Assembly (NCBI RefSeq): GCF_947179165.1
Contig: NC_077242.1
Span: forward strand, 24,257,097-24,321,096
Direction of reading: 5' to 3'
Source: Solanum dulcamara
Taxonomy: Eukaryota; Streptophyta; Magnoliopsida; Solanales; Solanaceae
Length of the DNA stretch: 64,000 bases
Part shown: piece after piece, positions 32,769-44,560 of the stretch
Layout: each line of letters starts with the position of its first letter
How positions within the stretch are numbered: position 1 is the first letter of the stretch
Made by a program: the position numbers and the translations under genes
Notes under the pieces: generated by a model
Told to the model about the DNA's origin: nothing
Database searches by the model: none
What the model saw: only the letters and a program-made list of their open reading frames with translations

Positions 32769-34080
32769 TCTAGGTTGATTGGTATCATTGGTACGAGGGA
32801 AAGTGACTAGTAGAGTCTTGCAAATCGGTTCAAAGATGTCAGTATCCTATCTTCTGGAGGCTATAGGGTGCTCTTAGGAAAATTCAATAATTGGCTCCTT
32901 ATTGTGTGACATTAATTCAAACAACCTCCAAGATGCTTCTTTGGAATCCATTCTTTCTTATATGGATAGCACGAGGTTTTTAGTAGGCATATAATATAAG
33001 GTCGAAGATGTTCGTCAGCAGAAAAAGAGTATAGGGGAACCTAAGGCTTTGAAAAGATTAGTATCTACCTCAGATCCTCGAGATTTAGTGTTGGTGGTTC
33101 TGATTACCTTTAAGGTGCACAACATGAAGGTGAGGTTTTTGGTGTGGCAAGTGGTTCTCAAAACAAGATAGGTTGGATGTTCCAAAACAGTGTTCATCAT
33201 CCCTTTTTGAGTACTTGATCAATTTTCTCTAGTAGGCCAGACATACTTCCACCATTTTTCCCACTGAGTAGGATTCGAGCCAGGGGTACATCAGAGGATT
33301 GACTTTACTACTCCGTTTGGCATCACAACACTTGATAGCAACTGTGTCTACCTTTTCTAGGTTGTTAGTCATTCGAGAGATGTAGAGAAGTCTTGCATTG
33401 AGGCATACAAAGATAATGATAATAGGCCTCGTCATCGGTACAACATTGATGATATATCACCCCAAGGTTGGATTTATCGTAGTAGAGGTTATCTTCCTTA
33501 TCAACCTATTATTCTTATGGCGGCATTACATCAGGTACTAGGAGTTTTGAATACAGGTTATGGTGCTCGTAATTGATAAAGTTTACGTTTAGTATCTTGA
33601 GTCTACATTTTTGGTATTTAGCTCACTAGGTCCATTCTAGTCCAATCGAGTCATTTTAGCCGGCTGCATTTGGTGATTCATGTTTTGAGTGTGGACAATT
33701 AGGAACCCTTGCAAACGATTATAATAGGTCTCTAGTATGGTTAGTGAGGGGTGGTCCTTTGGGTATCAAGGATGGCCTTCAACATATCCTTCACATCAAA
33801 CATTAGGATAGATGGGTTGCTTTGATAGCAGTGACCTTGGGCACTAGTCTAGAGAGTGCCTTAGGTATGAGTTGATCTTTCAGACGTTACCAACATCTGT
33901 CATCCGCAGGATAGGGTTTCAGAGCATGTCATTTTTTGGGAATCTTGGGCATCAGTCTATATTATGTCCCAAGCATGGTACCATGGTGCAGTTTATTCAG
34001 CTAAGTCAGTATCATGGGTTTATGGCACCTTCGGTCAGAGTTAGAGCCCAAAGTGTTGCTGGTGGTAGTTCGTGTATTTA
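32769..34080 (+). pseudogene. GyF leader and gag remnant
   Basis: After a 180 bp leader the text is gag-like: SNNLQDASLESILSYMDSTR near 32915-32975, SLFEYLINF near 33205-33230, RLASQHLIATVSTFSR near 33315-33362 and IEAYKDNDN near 33397-33424. A degraded zinc knuckle, CFECGQLGTLANDY (33681-33722), keeps both cysteines of CX2C, but the histidine is threonine and the last cysteine tyrosine. A 69-codon open stretch near the end (33872) looks unrelated to gag. PR and everything after are missing. Confidence 0.7.
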
Positions 34081-34859
34081 GCTTAAGGTCGTACATGATC
34101 CATTCTATGCTCTACATGTAGGACAAGGGTTGAAACTACATGTATTGCTAAGTATTTGTGAATTTATTTTTTTGTTCCTTATTACCTGTTTTGTGTGGAT
34201 TTTAGGCTTTCATACCCATGCATACCTATTTAGTTTTTGGCCATCTTTTGATTGTTGTGGTAGCTTTATTTGAGATTATGTGTATGTGTCTATCTCCTGC
34301 AGTTTATTTCTTTTAGTAATGGATTGACTAGGTTGTGTTTTTGTGATAGGGAGTAGTGGATAATTAACTCCTCGTACCCCTGTGCTTTGTGTCCTGGTTG
34401 TGACCTTATTAGCAAGTTAGTTGGCTTTCTTCATTGCCACCCTTGTTGTATGCTTTAGTCGTGACATCGGTCTTTTCTTGATTGGTGGCTAGGATAGATT
34501 TACCTGGTTAGAGATTGCTAGGTTGTTTGAACTAGTCGGCTTGGAGGCTACCTTCGTTGCTTCTGGTCCTTTGGGTATTAGTAGTTGAGAGATTTGTGGT
34601 TGTTGGAGTTTGGTGTAGAGCAGCATGATCTTCTATGATGTCATGGTAGTATGGTTTGTTGTTTCCCTCCCTTGCCTTAATATTGTTCTCAACTCCTAAG
34701 GTTGCGAGGTCATGGTTTTCTTGTTCGATCTATTTATTTCGTCTCTTCATGGCAGTCATGGTGCTTGGTTTCGGATAGCCGCGAATAATAGATATGATAT
34801 CTTGTTCCCCTTTGTTATTGTCATTGTTTATCGGTGGTTGTATTGATAACTCTCGAGGT
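34081..34859. other. Unassigned segment between GyF gag and copia CoG
   Basis: T-rich DNA with no frame over 60 codons and no motif I recognise. It could be the remains of GyF pol or of the N-terminal half of CoG, but nothing supports either. Confidence 0.4.
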
Positions 34860-35741
34860 TAGGCTTGTGTTATTGCCTCTTTGCAGCCCAGTTACTCAGC
34901 CAACCCTCTCCCTAAAATAAATCATAGTCTTTCCATGTGTCCATCTTTTGATTTATTGCACAACAATTTAGGTCGCTTATCTCTACAAGTAGTCAATGGT
35001 ATTAATAGGAGGGTCTCTTTACCAGTCACATTGAGCTCTCGGTCTAAATTTGTGCATCTAGCTAATATGGCAAGAGTCACAAATTGCCATTTTTTATTTC
35101 TAGTTCAAGTGCTATGTATCCTCTTGCATTGATTAACACTGATGTGTGGGGTCCTGCTCCACATTCGACTAGAAATAAATTACGTTATTATGTTTATTTT
35201 ATTGATGACTTTAGAAAATTTACATGGTTATTTCCTATGAGTTACAAAAAGAGGTTTATACCATTTTTTATTCTTTAAAACTCAAGCGATTAAGTTCTTT
35301 GAGAATCATATAAAAGTTATACAATCTAATTGGGGTGGCAAATATTGGTAATTATCCATCTTTTTTGCTCAAGAGGGAATCGTCATCATTTATCTTGTGC
35401 ACATACTCATGAATAAAATGGTACTGCCGATCTGAAACATCGTCATATTATTGAACTTGATTTAACACTTCTCGCACATGCCTCGCTTCCTCGTACCTTT
35501 TGGGATCATGCGTTTGCAACAATAGATTACAACATAAATTTTATTCTGTCACTTCCTCAATAATGTTTCACCTTTCGTGAAGTTGTTCAAAAAGGTTCCT
35601 GATTATCATTTCATTAAATTTTTTGGTTGCACGTTCTTCCCATTCCTTAGTCCCTATAACTCTCACAACTAGCCTTTCGATCCTTAAAATGTGTTTCCTT
35701 GGATTATAATACACATCATAAGGGATATCAATGTTTATATA
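34860..35741 (+). pseudogene. Copia CoG: GAG-pre-integrase and integrase fragment
   Basis: At 34881-35132 the frame holds SFDLLHNNLGRLSLQVVN, the HHCC-side GAG-pre-integrase block (family: LWH.RLGHPS). At 35084-35278 comes the integrase core with INTDVWGPAP (first catalytic aspartate) and YFIDDFRKFTWLFPM (the block before the second). After a shift, degraded text follows with ADLKHRHIIE..LLAHASLP..FWDHAF near 35425-35515 and FFGCTFFPFLSP, then LGYNTHHKGYQC near 35620-35735. The reading is cut in mid-domain at 35741 by GyE; RT and RNase H of CoG should resume beyond the nest, outside the window. Confidence 0.88.
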
Positions 35742-38700
35742 TGTCATGATCCGATTCCTCAAATCATGATGGGAACCTACTATAATCCACTAGTAGGTAA
35801 GCCGACCTATATCTCGGAACTATAAGTAATGGGATTGAAGATAGAAACTCAAGCAAAATTTAACAATAAGAGTTATTACAGGAACAAAAGTGGAAGAAAA
35901 CAAAAAATCTATAGAAAAAAGAAAGATCCCTCCCAAAACCTAGAAGTAACATATACAGAGCTACAACAAAATGAATAAAACTCCCAAAAGTAGACCACAA
36001 AAATAAAACTTGTGTCAAAAAGCAAAAAGACTAGTCATAACATATCTACAAAAGGAAACAAGTAATTCAAGGATGCCATGTGCTCATACTCATCTCCGAA
36101 TAAGACTACTATAGGCTTGATATCAATTTTGGTAGCAGGTGCTCAGACTTGCATCAGGAAAATAGATGTAGAGTGTAGTATGAGTACCAAACAATAGGTA
36201 CCCATTACGCATCATAATATGGCTGAGCAGGAAAAGTAAAAGTATTATGAAAAGCAAGATTTCAACCACAACAAGAAACAACGGAAGGAAATTTAACAAG
36301 AATGCACACGAGTGTACTAAAACACAAAGAAAGAGAACACAACTAACTAAACCCAACCAAACAAAATAAGAATGAAGGGTACACCTAGGCACAAGTTCAA
36401 ATAAAACCCGATCAAACCCCCATAAGCCTGACAGGTGCAAGAAAAGTTTAGAGAACCTGAATATACTACCAAGATTACCACAACCTTTTACCGACTTGAA
36501 CCAAATCAACTAAGTGCCAAAGTCTTCAATAAAAGAAGAAAGGGAACTAAGGCCTTAAACTAAAGGGAAGAGGAAGTCAAGGACCTTAACCAAGATTTGA
36601 TAGTCCTGGACTCTAACCAAGATGGAAGATAGCAGTAGACTCTCACCAAGGCTGAAGATAGAAGTGGAATATAACCAAGGCTGAAGATAGTGATGGACTC
36701 TAACCAAGGCTGAAGATAGCAATTGACTCTAACCAAGGCTGCAAATGGCGAAGGACTCTAACTAAGGCTGAAGATAGTGATAGAATCTAACCAAGGCTTT
36801 AGACAACGATGGACTCTAACAAAGGCTGAAGATGGACAAGGACTCTAACAAAGGATGAAGGTGGAGATGGATTCTAATAAAGGCTAAAGATAGCGATGGA
36901 CTCTAACTAAGACTGAAGATTGCAATAGACTTTAGCGATGGACTCTAACCAAGACTAAAGATTGTAATGGACTCTAACAAAGGCTACAGATAGCCAAGGA
37001 TTCTAAACAAAGTTGTAGATAGCGATAGACTCTAATCAAGATTGCTGATAGCGATGGAATCTGACCAAGGATAAATATTGCCAAGGACTCTAACCAAGGT
37101 TGAAGATGGCGATGGACTCTAACCAAGGTTGAAAATGGTCAAGGACTCTAACCTAGTTTGAAAATACTGAGACATGGACTTTAACCATAGCCCGGTGGAG
37201 TGAATTAGGGACTTGAACCTCAAATAGAGGCGAGTCAAATAGATTTAGGATCAGTTGCTAGATGATTATCAAGGGGAGAACCCCAAACAAAGTGCCATAA
37301 ATAAATCACTCCAAGCTCAAACCAAATTTAACCTGAATAGACGAGTGGCTTTCAAATCAAGAAACCAGGAATAACTGCACCAAAAAAATAAGGGAATTAT
37401 AGATATAAGGCCTCAAGAGATGGATTATGCCTAGTTAAGGCTCAGACTATGAAATTCAAGTCTTCTATATTAATTTATAGGAAGCTAAGTTATTTGAAGC
37501 GACATCAGAGAGATATTAAGGCCTAACGACTCAAAAATTCACAAGACTATGGCAATCACTAGTCTAAGCCTAGACTAAGGGCAAACATGCTCCACTAATA
37601 ATCACAATCCATATACAAGTCATACCATAAGTTAAGGATGATCACCTAAATCAACCAACATGCTATCAATGCCTGAAATACCCGAAAAAGGCCTAATACA
37701 TGGATTCTAAGAAGCTAAACATGATCCACTAGCACCCTACATAAAATTCATGCAAATCAACAAAAGAATTTACATATTCATGTACAAGGAGAGTGCATTC
37801 GTAGCCTACCTTTAGGATGATCGCGTACATGCCAAATCAAGTCTCTGGAGTTTCTCCCTTCCACACGGCCTCAGAACGTTGCCACACGATCAAAAATAGT
37901 TTCATAATGTTACAATGGTTGTTTAGATGCTCAAATCACAAAAAATAGAGACAAACCAATTTCAAGATCTAAAATTGAAATGTGGGACTCATGCCTGGAG
38001 TTCAAAAATTGAATTCATAAAGAGATCCTTATTACTTCCCTAAACTCGTGCCGCAAAAAGGAACACAATTAGGGGCTTAGAACAACCCACAATTGGACAT
38101 GCAAATTAACACCATTAAGCGTAAGAACTACAACTATGGAAAAAAATTAAACAAGAATATTACCTCAAACAAAGAGTCCCCAACAATTTCCTACCACTCC
38201 AACACATATTCACGAGCCTCCCAAATAATCTAGCCTTTGATAGACCTAAAATGGATCTCTAAAACTCGAGTTCTGACACTTTGAATTTTGAGAAGATGAA
38301 AAAAATAGGTATAAAATGAACCCCTGAGGGTCGCAAAAGCATCTACAAATGTTGCTAAGGCAACAGGAATAGGCAGGCCTCACTAAAGCAAGCCCCTGGC
38401 TACTAAAGCAAGGATCGCTTTAGCGAAGGCCAGGCTACTTTAGCTAAAAGTGCCTAGATGGTCTGCCTCGCTGAAGCGATGCCTAGATGATTAAGTGAGG
38501 GTATCTAAAGAGAACCTAGGTTTGCAAAAGTGGTGGCACTAGCAAGAGTTGCAACAACTGAGATTTGGCTTTCCCTATGTCTTCGATGTGGTTGCTTGGG
38601 ATATATTTAGAATCCCATACCTACAAATGAGATATTCTACCAAGCTAAATTCGACATTCCAGACTCAACAACAGAATCAAAATTTTCATTTGTATTCATA

Positions 38701-39223
38701 TCAACTAAAAGTGGGTCCCACACCGAAGTGTCATTTTTAGTTAATTCTACAAGGGGCCTCAAGATTAAATTAGAATCCTCAAGAAGTGTCGAAAGGTTGT
38801 TATGGAAAAACTTAACATTCTAGAGCTTACCACATTGACATAATTTTCATTCAAGCAAGTTTTCTAAGAGTGTTAACCAAGGTCAAACTTCGGCCTAATC
38901 TTAAAGGATAAAATGCCTAATGGTTCAAACTCACACTGAAAACCTCAAGGCTAGAGCCAACATGCCACTAGCCTAACATGACCATTTTAGAGTTGATGGA
39001 CCCATCAGAATTCTATTATATAGATGTTTACCTAATGTTTTGACCAATGTCAACTATTCAAGTTTTAAAAATACCAAAATAGGGAAATGGGCATAAGTCC
39101 CAAATAAATGATCAGGCAATGGAGCAGTTAGTGCAAATAAGTCATAAATGACTTGGGATCACTGTAGGAGTGCTCTAAATGATAAAACAATGCATTTACA
39201 TGGAAACCTAGAGGGACATTACA
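35742..39223 (-). repeat. 3' LTR of gypsy GyE (3,482 bp)
   Basis: On the minus strand it starts TGTAATGTCCCTCTAGG (39223) and ends CGGATCATGACA (35742). It aligns with the 5' LTR of the same element (46533-49095) and, in reverse, with the GyA LTRs. The two GyE LTRs differ at roughly one base in five by eye, so the insertion is old. It contains the minisatellite at 36596-37190. Frames such as 36123-36509 lie inside LTR text shared with 46985-47230 and are not genes. Confidence 0.88.
36596..37190 (-). repeat. 29 bp minisatellite in the GyE 3' LTR (about 21 units)
   Basis: Head-to-tail units of 29 bp follow the plus-strand consensus GACTCTAACCAAGGCTGAAG then ATAGCGATG, with about 20% change between units. 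One short 13 bp unit (near 36929) and one longer unit near the end interrupt the rhythm. Confidence 0.9.
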
Positions 39224-40103
39224 ACATTCATTACTAAAAGAGCTTTCATCCGTGAAAGTAAGAGTCAAGAAGTATCTGAAGGACCAAATAAGCTAGGGAA
39301 ATGCTCCCACATCTCTTGCTCGGTCTCCCAAATAGCTCCTCGACAAGAAAATGTCTCCAATGGACCTTAAGTACAAGAATTTATCTAGAGAACAATTGCA
39401 TCACATTCCTCACTCGAATGGCAACTGCTCCTCAACAAAGTTAGATGATCATCCAACTCAACCAAATCATATTGGAGAACTCATCTAAAACATATCGGTA
39501 CAACATTGAAACATGGAAAACCAAATGGATAGATGAAAATGGTTTAGGTAAGGCTAGCTCATAAGTAACATCTTTGCCTATCCTCAAAATCTCAAAAGGT
39601 CTTATATACCTGGGTAAGCTTGGCCCATCTCTCAAATCTCATCACGCCCTTGATAGATGATACTCAGAGGAATACTTCATCACTAACTAAAAACCTCAGC
39701 GGATGATGCCAATTTTCACCATAATTCTAGTGCGTACTCTATGTTTTCTTGGGCCTTTCCGAATCACCTTCAAATAATATAAGGCCTCCTGAATCAATTC
39801 TATACCATGCAACTTATGCTCTATAGACTCAAACCAACCAATCTGAGAGAGAGAACGCCTATCAAATATAGCCTTGAATAGGTCCATATGAATGCTAGAG
39901 TAGAAGATGTTGTTGTACACAAACACTGCCAAAGGAAAAAACTGGTCCTACGGACCTCTAAAGTCCAAAACCCAGGCCTGCAACATATCCTTAAGAACCT
40001 AAATAGTGTGCTCCAATTGGCCATTAGTATCTGGGTGAAAAGTTATTCTAAAGTCAACATGGGTGCCTAAATCCTCCTAAAAAGTCCTCCAAAAGCTAGA
40101 AGT
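39224..40103 (-). pseudogene. GyE pol 3' end: integrase C-terminal half and chromodomain remnant
   Basis: From 40103 down the minus strand reads SSFWRTF near 40100, GQLEHTI (containing the catalytic glutamate) near 40030, VLKDMLQAWVLDFRGP, then FPLAVFVYNNIFYSSI and DLFKAIFDRR (39840-39930). At 39635-39441 is MRDGPSLPRYIRPFEIL, YELALPKPFSSIHLVFHVSM, the tail domain. Chromodomain text AIWETEQEMWEHFPSLFG-SDTS with its stop is near 39310-39250. Stops and shifts are frequent. The integrase continues on the other side of sL4. Confidence 0.85.
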
Positions 40104-42266
40104 TGTACAACCCGCACTATTTTAGCCTAGACCAAGTCTAAGAACCAAGAGAAAACCTTAGAAAATATAAGTATAGTGGACTACCCAGTGCCCATGAGTG
40201 GCACATACGGTTCGTAGAAGTACCTATGGGTCATAGGTAGCCATCCATGGGTTACCTATAGAATTGAAAATTTTAAGTTTCTTTAGCCTTCCCTATGAGT
40301 GGCTTATATGGAAGGTAGGAGTTCCTACGGGTTGTAGGAGAGGCTCGAGGTTGAGGCTCAGAGACTCAACATCCCTTGGGTTTATAGGAACCTACCTAAG
40401 AATTAGCAGGACAGTCTATAGACAGTTCTACAACCCGTAGGCGGGGGGTCCATAGGTCCATCTTCAGAAACCCAGGCAAAGTGCTTGAGTTCCTATGAGC
40501 CGGTTTCTAAGACCCGTCAACAAGTCTACGACCCCTAGGATATTATTCGTGGACCCCTAAGAACTTTCCAATGAGTCTATAAATTAGACCTAGTTCCTAC
40601 GAGGAGGACCTTATGGTCCCTAGGAGTCCCTACGGTTAGTAGGAATGGGCCCGTAAATAGCCAGTCCATTTAATGATGGGTATTCCAGTCTTTTTCCCAC
40701 CTTTCCCAAGATTAACCCAACCCATTATAGGACAAAAAATAGTCCCTTAAGAGTACCCAGAGGATTTGTTATCTCATTAACACTTAGAACTTTTGAGAGA
40801 AAAAGATTAGAGAGTAGAAGAAGAGCTAGGATTCAAGTTTTTCAAGCGAGGTCTTCGAATTTCAACTAGATAATCATAATTACTGCTATATAAGTCTATT
40901 CGAATGGTGGACTAAGTTTTTACTTGTGACCTACGTGTTCATAAAGTCAAATTGAGTTATGATTTTGAGTTTCCAATTCCATAAGAGTGAATTCTTGATG
41001 TAATTTCGTACTACTTTATTGAGTTCTACTATATATATTATATTATAATTGATGGGTTGATGTTTGAGGTTATGGAGTCATGTGCATCCACATGAACCCT
41101 AGTTGAGGTTTTGCCTTAATTATTTTATGAACCATTGATGTAAAAAGAAGAGCTATTATCATTGTTCAATTGAGCATGATGTTGAGTTTGAAAATATTTT
41201 TTGATGTCTATTTTCAATCATGAGTTTTTATACACTTAAATTTCATATTTTGAGAAGTTGGCGTATGTTTTCAAAATGCACAATTGAGATGAGATGTTAC
41301 CTATATTTAAGAGAAGATAAGATGAAAAGAGAAGAAGATATAAATTAATGTAAAAGTCCAAAAGAAACTAGATGAGACGTATATGATGTTTTTCACTCAC
41401 TTGATATATATGATCATAATAATGTTTTATTTGGGCAACTCCTCATAGTCACAAAAGAGGACTTTTTATATGGATCCAGAGATGATGTGACGTCCCTTAC
41501 CCTGGCAAGGTATTGGATAGATGTCACAACGACATCTCTTGGTTGTATCTCCATTAGCTCATAAATGATGGTTGTCAGTTAGAGAATTTTACCAAGAAGT
41601 AAAATATTATATTTTTATATAATAAGTTACATTTATTATTCATATCATTTCAAATGTCGGTGTCTTATTTTACTTCACGCTTTATTTAGTCGAGTTACAT
41701 TCAGAGTTGAGTTCTTGAATTAAGTATCCTCATGTAATTTCCTCTTCCTATTTTACATACTTATACATTCCATATAGTGACTTCATTCAACTTGAATCAT
41801 TTTATGATGCAGATATAGGTGTTAGAGATCATCAACAAGCACACTGTTGAAGATCTATCTTCTCTAACTTTTGGTGAGACATCTTTGAATTCATAGGACC
41901 TCCTTCATTATCATCTTTCTGTCATTTTCTTATTTCAATGAGGTAGTCATGGTCTTGTCTTGACACCTTTTTAGTAGTTAGTAGAGGCTTTATATACTTA
42001 GCAGAGTGGATCTTTTTGAGTATTTGAGAGTCCTTTTTGAAAAATCGACTTTCATTATTAATTTATGATAATGATTTATATTTTTTCTATATGAGCACTT
42101 TAAGTTATTATTTAAGATTGAAGAAACTATTTTAAAATACCTTTTGATATTACTCTTTATTCTAGTTTGAGTATTCTCCTGAGTGAGTTAACTAGGCCAA
42201 GTGGTTCTTTTGGGATCGACAATGATATCTAAGTGTCATTCACGTCCAGGGTGTAGGCTCAGAGCG
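40104..42266 (+). mobile_element. Solo LTR sL4 (about 2,163 bp) inserted in GyE integrase
   Basis: Starts TGTACAACCCGCAC and ends near GGCTCAGAGCGTGA; the terminal CA seems lost. It belongs to the sL3 family (shared GGTGTTAGAGATC.. and GGGTGTAGGCTC.. blocks). The integrase text of GyE continues across it (minus strand GLKV before, TSSFWRTF after), so it is a clean insertion, but the target duplication is not recognisable: GAAGT precedes it and TTGACC follows. The first 550 bp contain eight to ten copies of a CCTACGGGTYGTAGG-like quasi-palindrome. Confidence 0.82.
40196..40645. repeat. Cluster of CCTACGGGTCGTAGG-like quasi-palindromes in sL4
   Basis: Examples are ATACGGTTCGTAG (near 40206), CCTATGGGTCATAGG (40223), CCTACGGGTTGTAGG (near 40346), CTACAACCCGTAGG (near 40428), CTACGACCCCTAGG (near 40528) and CCTACGGTTAGTAGG (near 40629). 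Decayed versions occur at the same place in sL3 (near 25080-25560) and sL1 (near 1670-1810), so the cluster belongs to the LTR family. Confidence 0.7.
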
Positions 42267-43010
42267 TGATTGACCTTTAGACCCTAATATAAGATGATAG
42301 ATCCACTCACACCATGATGACGGACCACCTCCCGAGTGTAGATACTAGCATTTCCCTCAGTGTTGAAGGAAGTATGAATGGAAAAAAAGTGTGGTGACTT
42401 GGTCAATCAATCTATGATGACCCAAATATTGTCAACACCTACAGAAGTGCGAGCCCACCCCATAATGAAGTTCATGGTGATATGCTCCCACTTCTACTTC
42501 TGGAATGGGTAGTCTCTAAAGCTCGCCACCTACATCAAGTGCTCGGCCTTTACTTGCATACAATACAATCAACAGGAAAAATAGTCTGCTATATCTTTCC
42601 TTATACCATTCCACTAGTAGTGTTGCCTCAGGTTGCGATACATCTTTGTTGTGCTTGGATGGATAGAATATCTAGAATCATGGGCCACTGAAGGATTAGC
42701 TGAATAAAGCCTCTAACTCTCAGAACACATATATGGCCCTTAAAACCTCATTTGAATCTAAGGTAGCCAAACCGGTATCACCTTTCAAAACTTAACCTCG
42801 AAGAGCAGTCAAGTCCACATCCTCAAACTGACGACTATGAATACGATCCAACAAAGATGAAACTCCCACATAGGTAACACCCACCTAGAATCTGAAATAT
42901 CATATCGAATCATGTTATTGGTTAAGGACTGAATATCAAAAGCCAAAGGTTGCTCCATAATAGAGAAAAAGGCTAGACTACCCATAATTACTGCCTTTCA
43001 ACTCAAGGAG
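42267..43010 (-). pseudogene. GyE integrase: zinc-finger domain and first half of the core
   Basis: Minus-strand text in order: NVVVDSLS near 43020-42995 (end of the RNase H linker), the zinc-binding region SIHPSTTKMYRNLRQHY then IRKDIADYFSC near 42660-42590, MQVKAEHL near 42550, the core strand HITMNFIMGWARTSVGVDN near 42485-42430, NIWVIID near 42420 and LTKSPHFFSIHTS near 42400. The first catalytic aspartate appears as asparagine (MNF) and the second lies in damaged text (SSYIRV), so it could not act even without sL4. Confidence 0.8.
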
Positions 43011-43440
43011 TCAACTACTACATTCATTTAGCCCAGATGATACGAAATAGAAGGTCATAGTCCTTCAGGAGCTCAATCTAACGGTGCTGCCTTAAATTAA
43101 GGTCCCTTTAGCTCATAATGTACTGAAGGCTCTTATGATTAGTGTAGATCTCACAAAAATTTCCATACAAGTAATGCCTCTAGATTTAAATTCAAAAAAT
43201 ACAACCACCAACTCCAAGTCATAAATGGGGTAGTTATGCTTATGCAGCTTAAGCTGCCTCAACTCAGAAGCTATAACCCAGCCTCGATGCATCAATACAC
43301 AACCCAAACTAATGCTGGACACAATATATAGTGGAGACCTCACCTTCAACTAGAAGAGTCAATATAGAAGCGGTGGTAAGAAACTCCTTGTGCCTTAGAA
43401 AGCTTGTCACACCCTCCTCCAACTACTCAAAAGAAGCATC
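43011..43440 (-). pseudogene. GyE RNase H
   Basis: The open stretch 43113-43349 (minus) contains LGCVLMHRGWVIASELRQLK, HKHNYPIYDLELVVV (catalytic glutamate) and a shifted YTNHKSL/IM-type end near 43140-43110. The first aspartate block (YCDAS in the family) is damaged near 43345. It follows the RT thumb and precedes the integrase linker, as in intact elements. Confidence 0.8.
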
Positions 43441-44120
43441 TTAGCGAGTCCATCAAGTTAAAAGTGTTGCAATAGTAGAGAATCCCTCAACAAAGTATTT
43501 ATAATAACCCTCTAGTCTGAGAAAGCTATGAATGTCAATCATGGGGGTGAGCATAGACCAATCACAAATAGCCTCAGTTATCATTGGATCCACCATATTG
43601 CCATTCTTGGACACCGCGTGCCAAAACTCACACTTTGAAAACTTGGCATAAAGTAGTTGATCTCTCAATGTCTAGAGCACTATCCTCAAATGTTGCTCAT
43701 GCTCACTCCAGCTTTGTGAGCATACCAATATGTCATCAATTAAGACTATGATGAAGGAACTATGATATGGCCTCCACACATGAGTCATCAAATTTATGAA
43801 GGTGGTAGGGGTATTAGTTAATCGAAAGACATCACTAGGAACTTGTAATGATTGTAACAAGTCCAAAATACAGTCTTAGGGATGTTCGCTGCCCTAATCT
43901 TCAGCTGATGGTAAATGGATCTTAAGTTAAGATTAGAAAATACTAAGGCACCCTGAAGCTGATCAAATAGGTCATTAATATGAGGCATAGGATAATAGTT
44001 CTTCACCTTTACCTTGTTCAGCTTCCTGTAGTCAATAGACATCCGTATAGAGTTGTCCTTTTTCTTTAAAAACAAGACAGGGGCATCTCAATGCGATACA
44101 CTAGGCTGAATAAATCACTT
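43441..44120 (-). pseudogene. GyE reverse transcriptase
   Basis: Three adjoining minus-strand open stretches cover nearly the whole domain. 44075-43818: [56 protein letters not shown]. 43866-43672: TPTTFINLMTHVW and the catalytic VLIDDILVCS with both aspartates (about 43737-43732). 43668-43453: LYAKFSKCEFW, then FLRLEGYYKYFVEGFSTIA. Two small shifts (near 43850 and 43670) separate them. It is the best-kept RT of this LTR family here. Confidence 0.9.
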
Positions 44121-44560
44121 ACCTAAAAGATCTTGAGTTAAACACTAAGCTCCTTGAGTTATGTGGGGCTCATATGTTAAGGTGGGATAGATATTGGATG
44201 AGTACATGGCTCCAAGTCAATAGCAGAGTAATATCAAGATCAGGGGGGAAGCCAAGCAGGTCTGTAGGAAATACAACATACTCTCATACTATAAGAACTG
44301 AATCAACCATAGGACCCTTCCTACTAACATCTCTCACGTAATCCAAGTAATTAAATATCTTCTAGTTACTAACCTCTGTGCCCAAGTAAAAGATATAGCC
44401 CTAACTAGTATGCGACTACAAGAGCCTTGCCACACCACTTTCACTAACCTCTAAGCCTATATAAAAGATATAACTCTAACCAGTGTGTGACTACAAGAGC
44501 CCTGGCACACTATCAGCAGAATAACATGCATGACAAAGGTAACAATCTTAGCATAACAAT
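44121..44560 (-). pseudogene. GyE protease and PR-RT linker (weak)
   Basis: Between gag and RT the minus strand has linker text near 44340-44260 (VREMLVGRVLWLIQFL-like) and the DLEPCTHPISIPP-like lead-in to RT near 44215-44160. I cannot find a convincing D-S/T-G active site; the region is heavily changed and includes a near-duplicate pair, 44391-44430 and 44470-44505 (TAAC..AGTRTGYGACTACAAGAGCC). Confidence 0.55.

Noticed and set aside
36123..36509. 128-codon minus-strand frame with membrane-like segments
   Set aside because: It lies within the GyE LTR; a degenerate version is in the partner LTR (46985-47230) because the LTRs are copies, not because of coding. No domain was recognised.
40104..42266. 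Target duplication of sL4 as GAAGT/GACCT
   Set aside because: The pentamers do not match, and the uninterrupted integrase text needs GAAGT joined to GACC, so the right copy seems lost.
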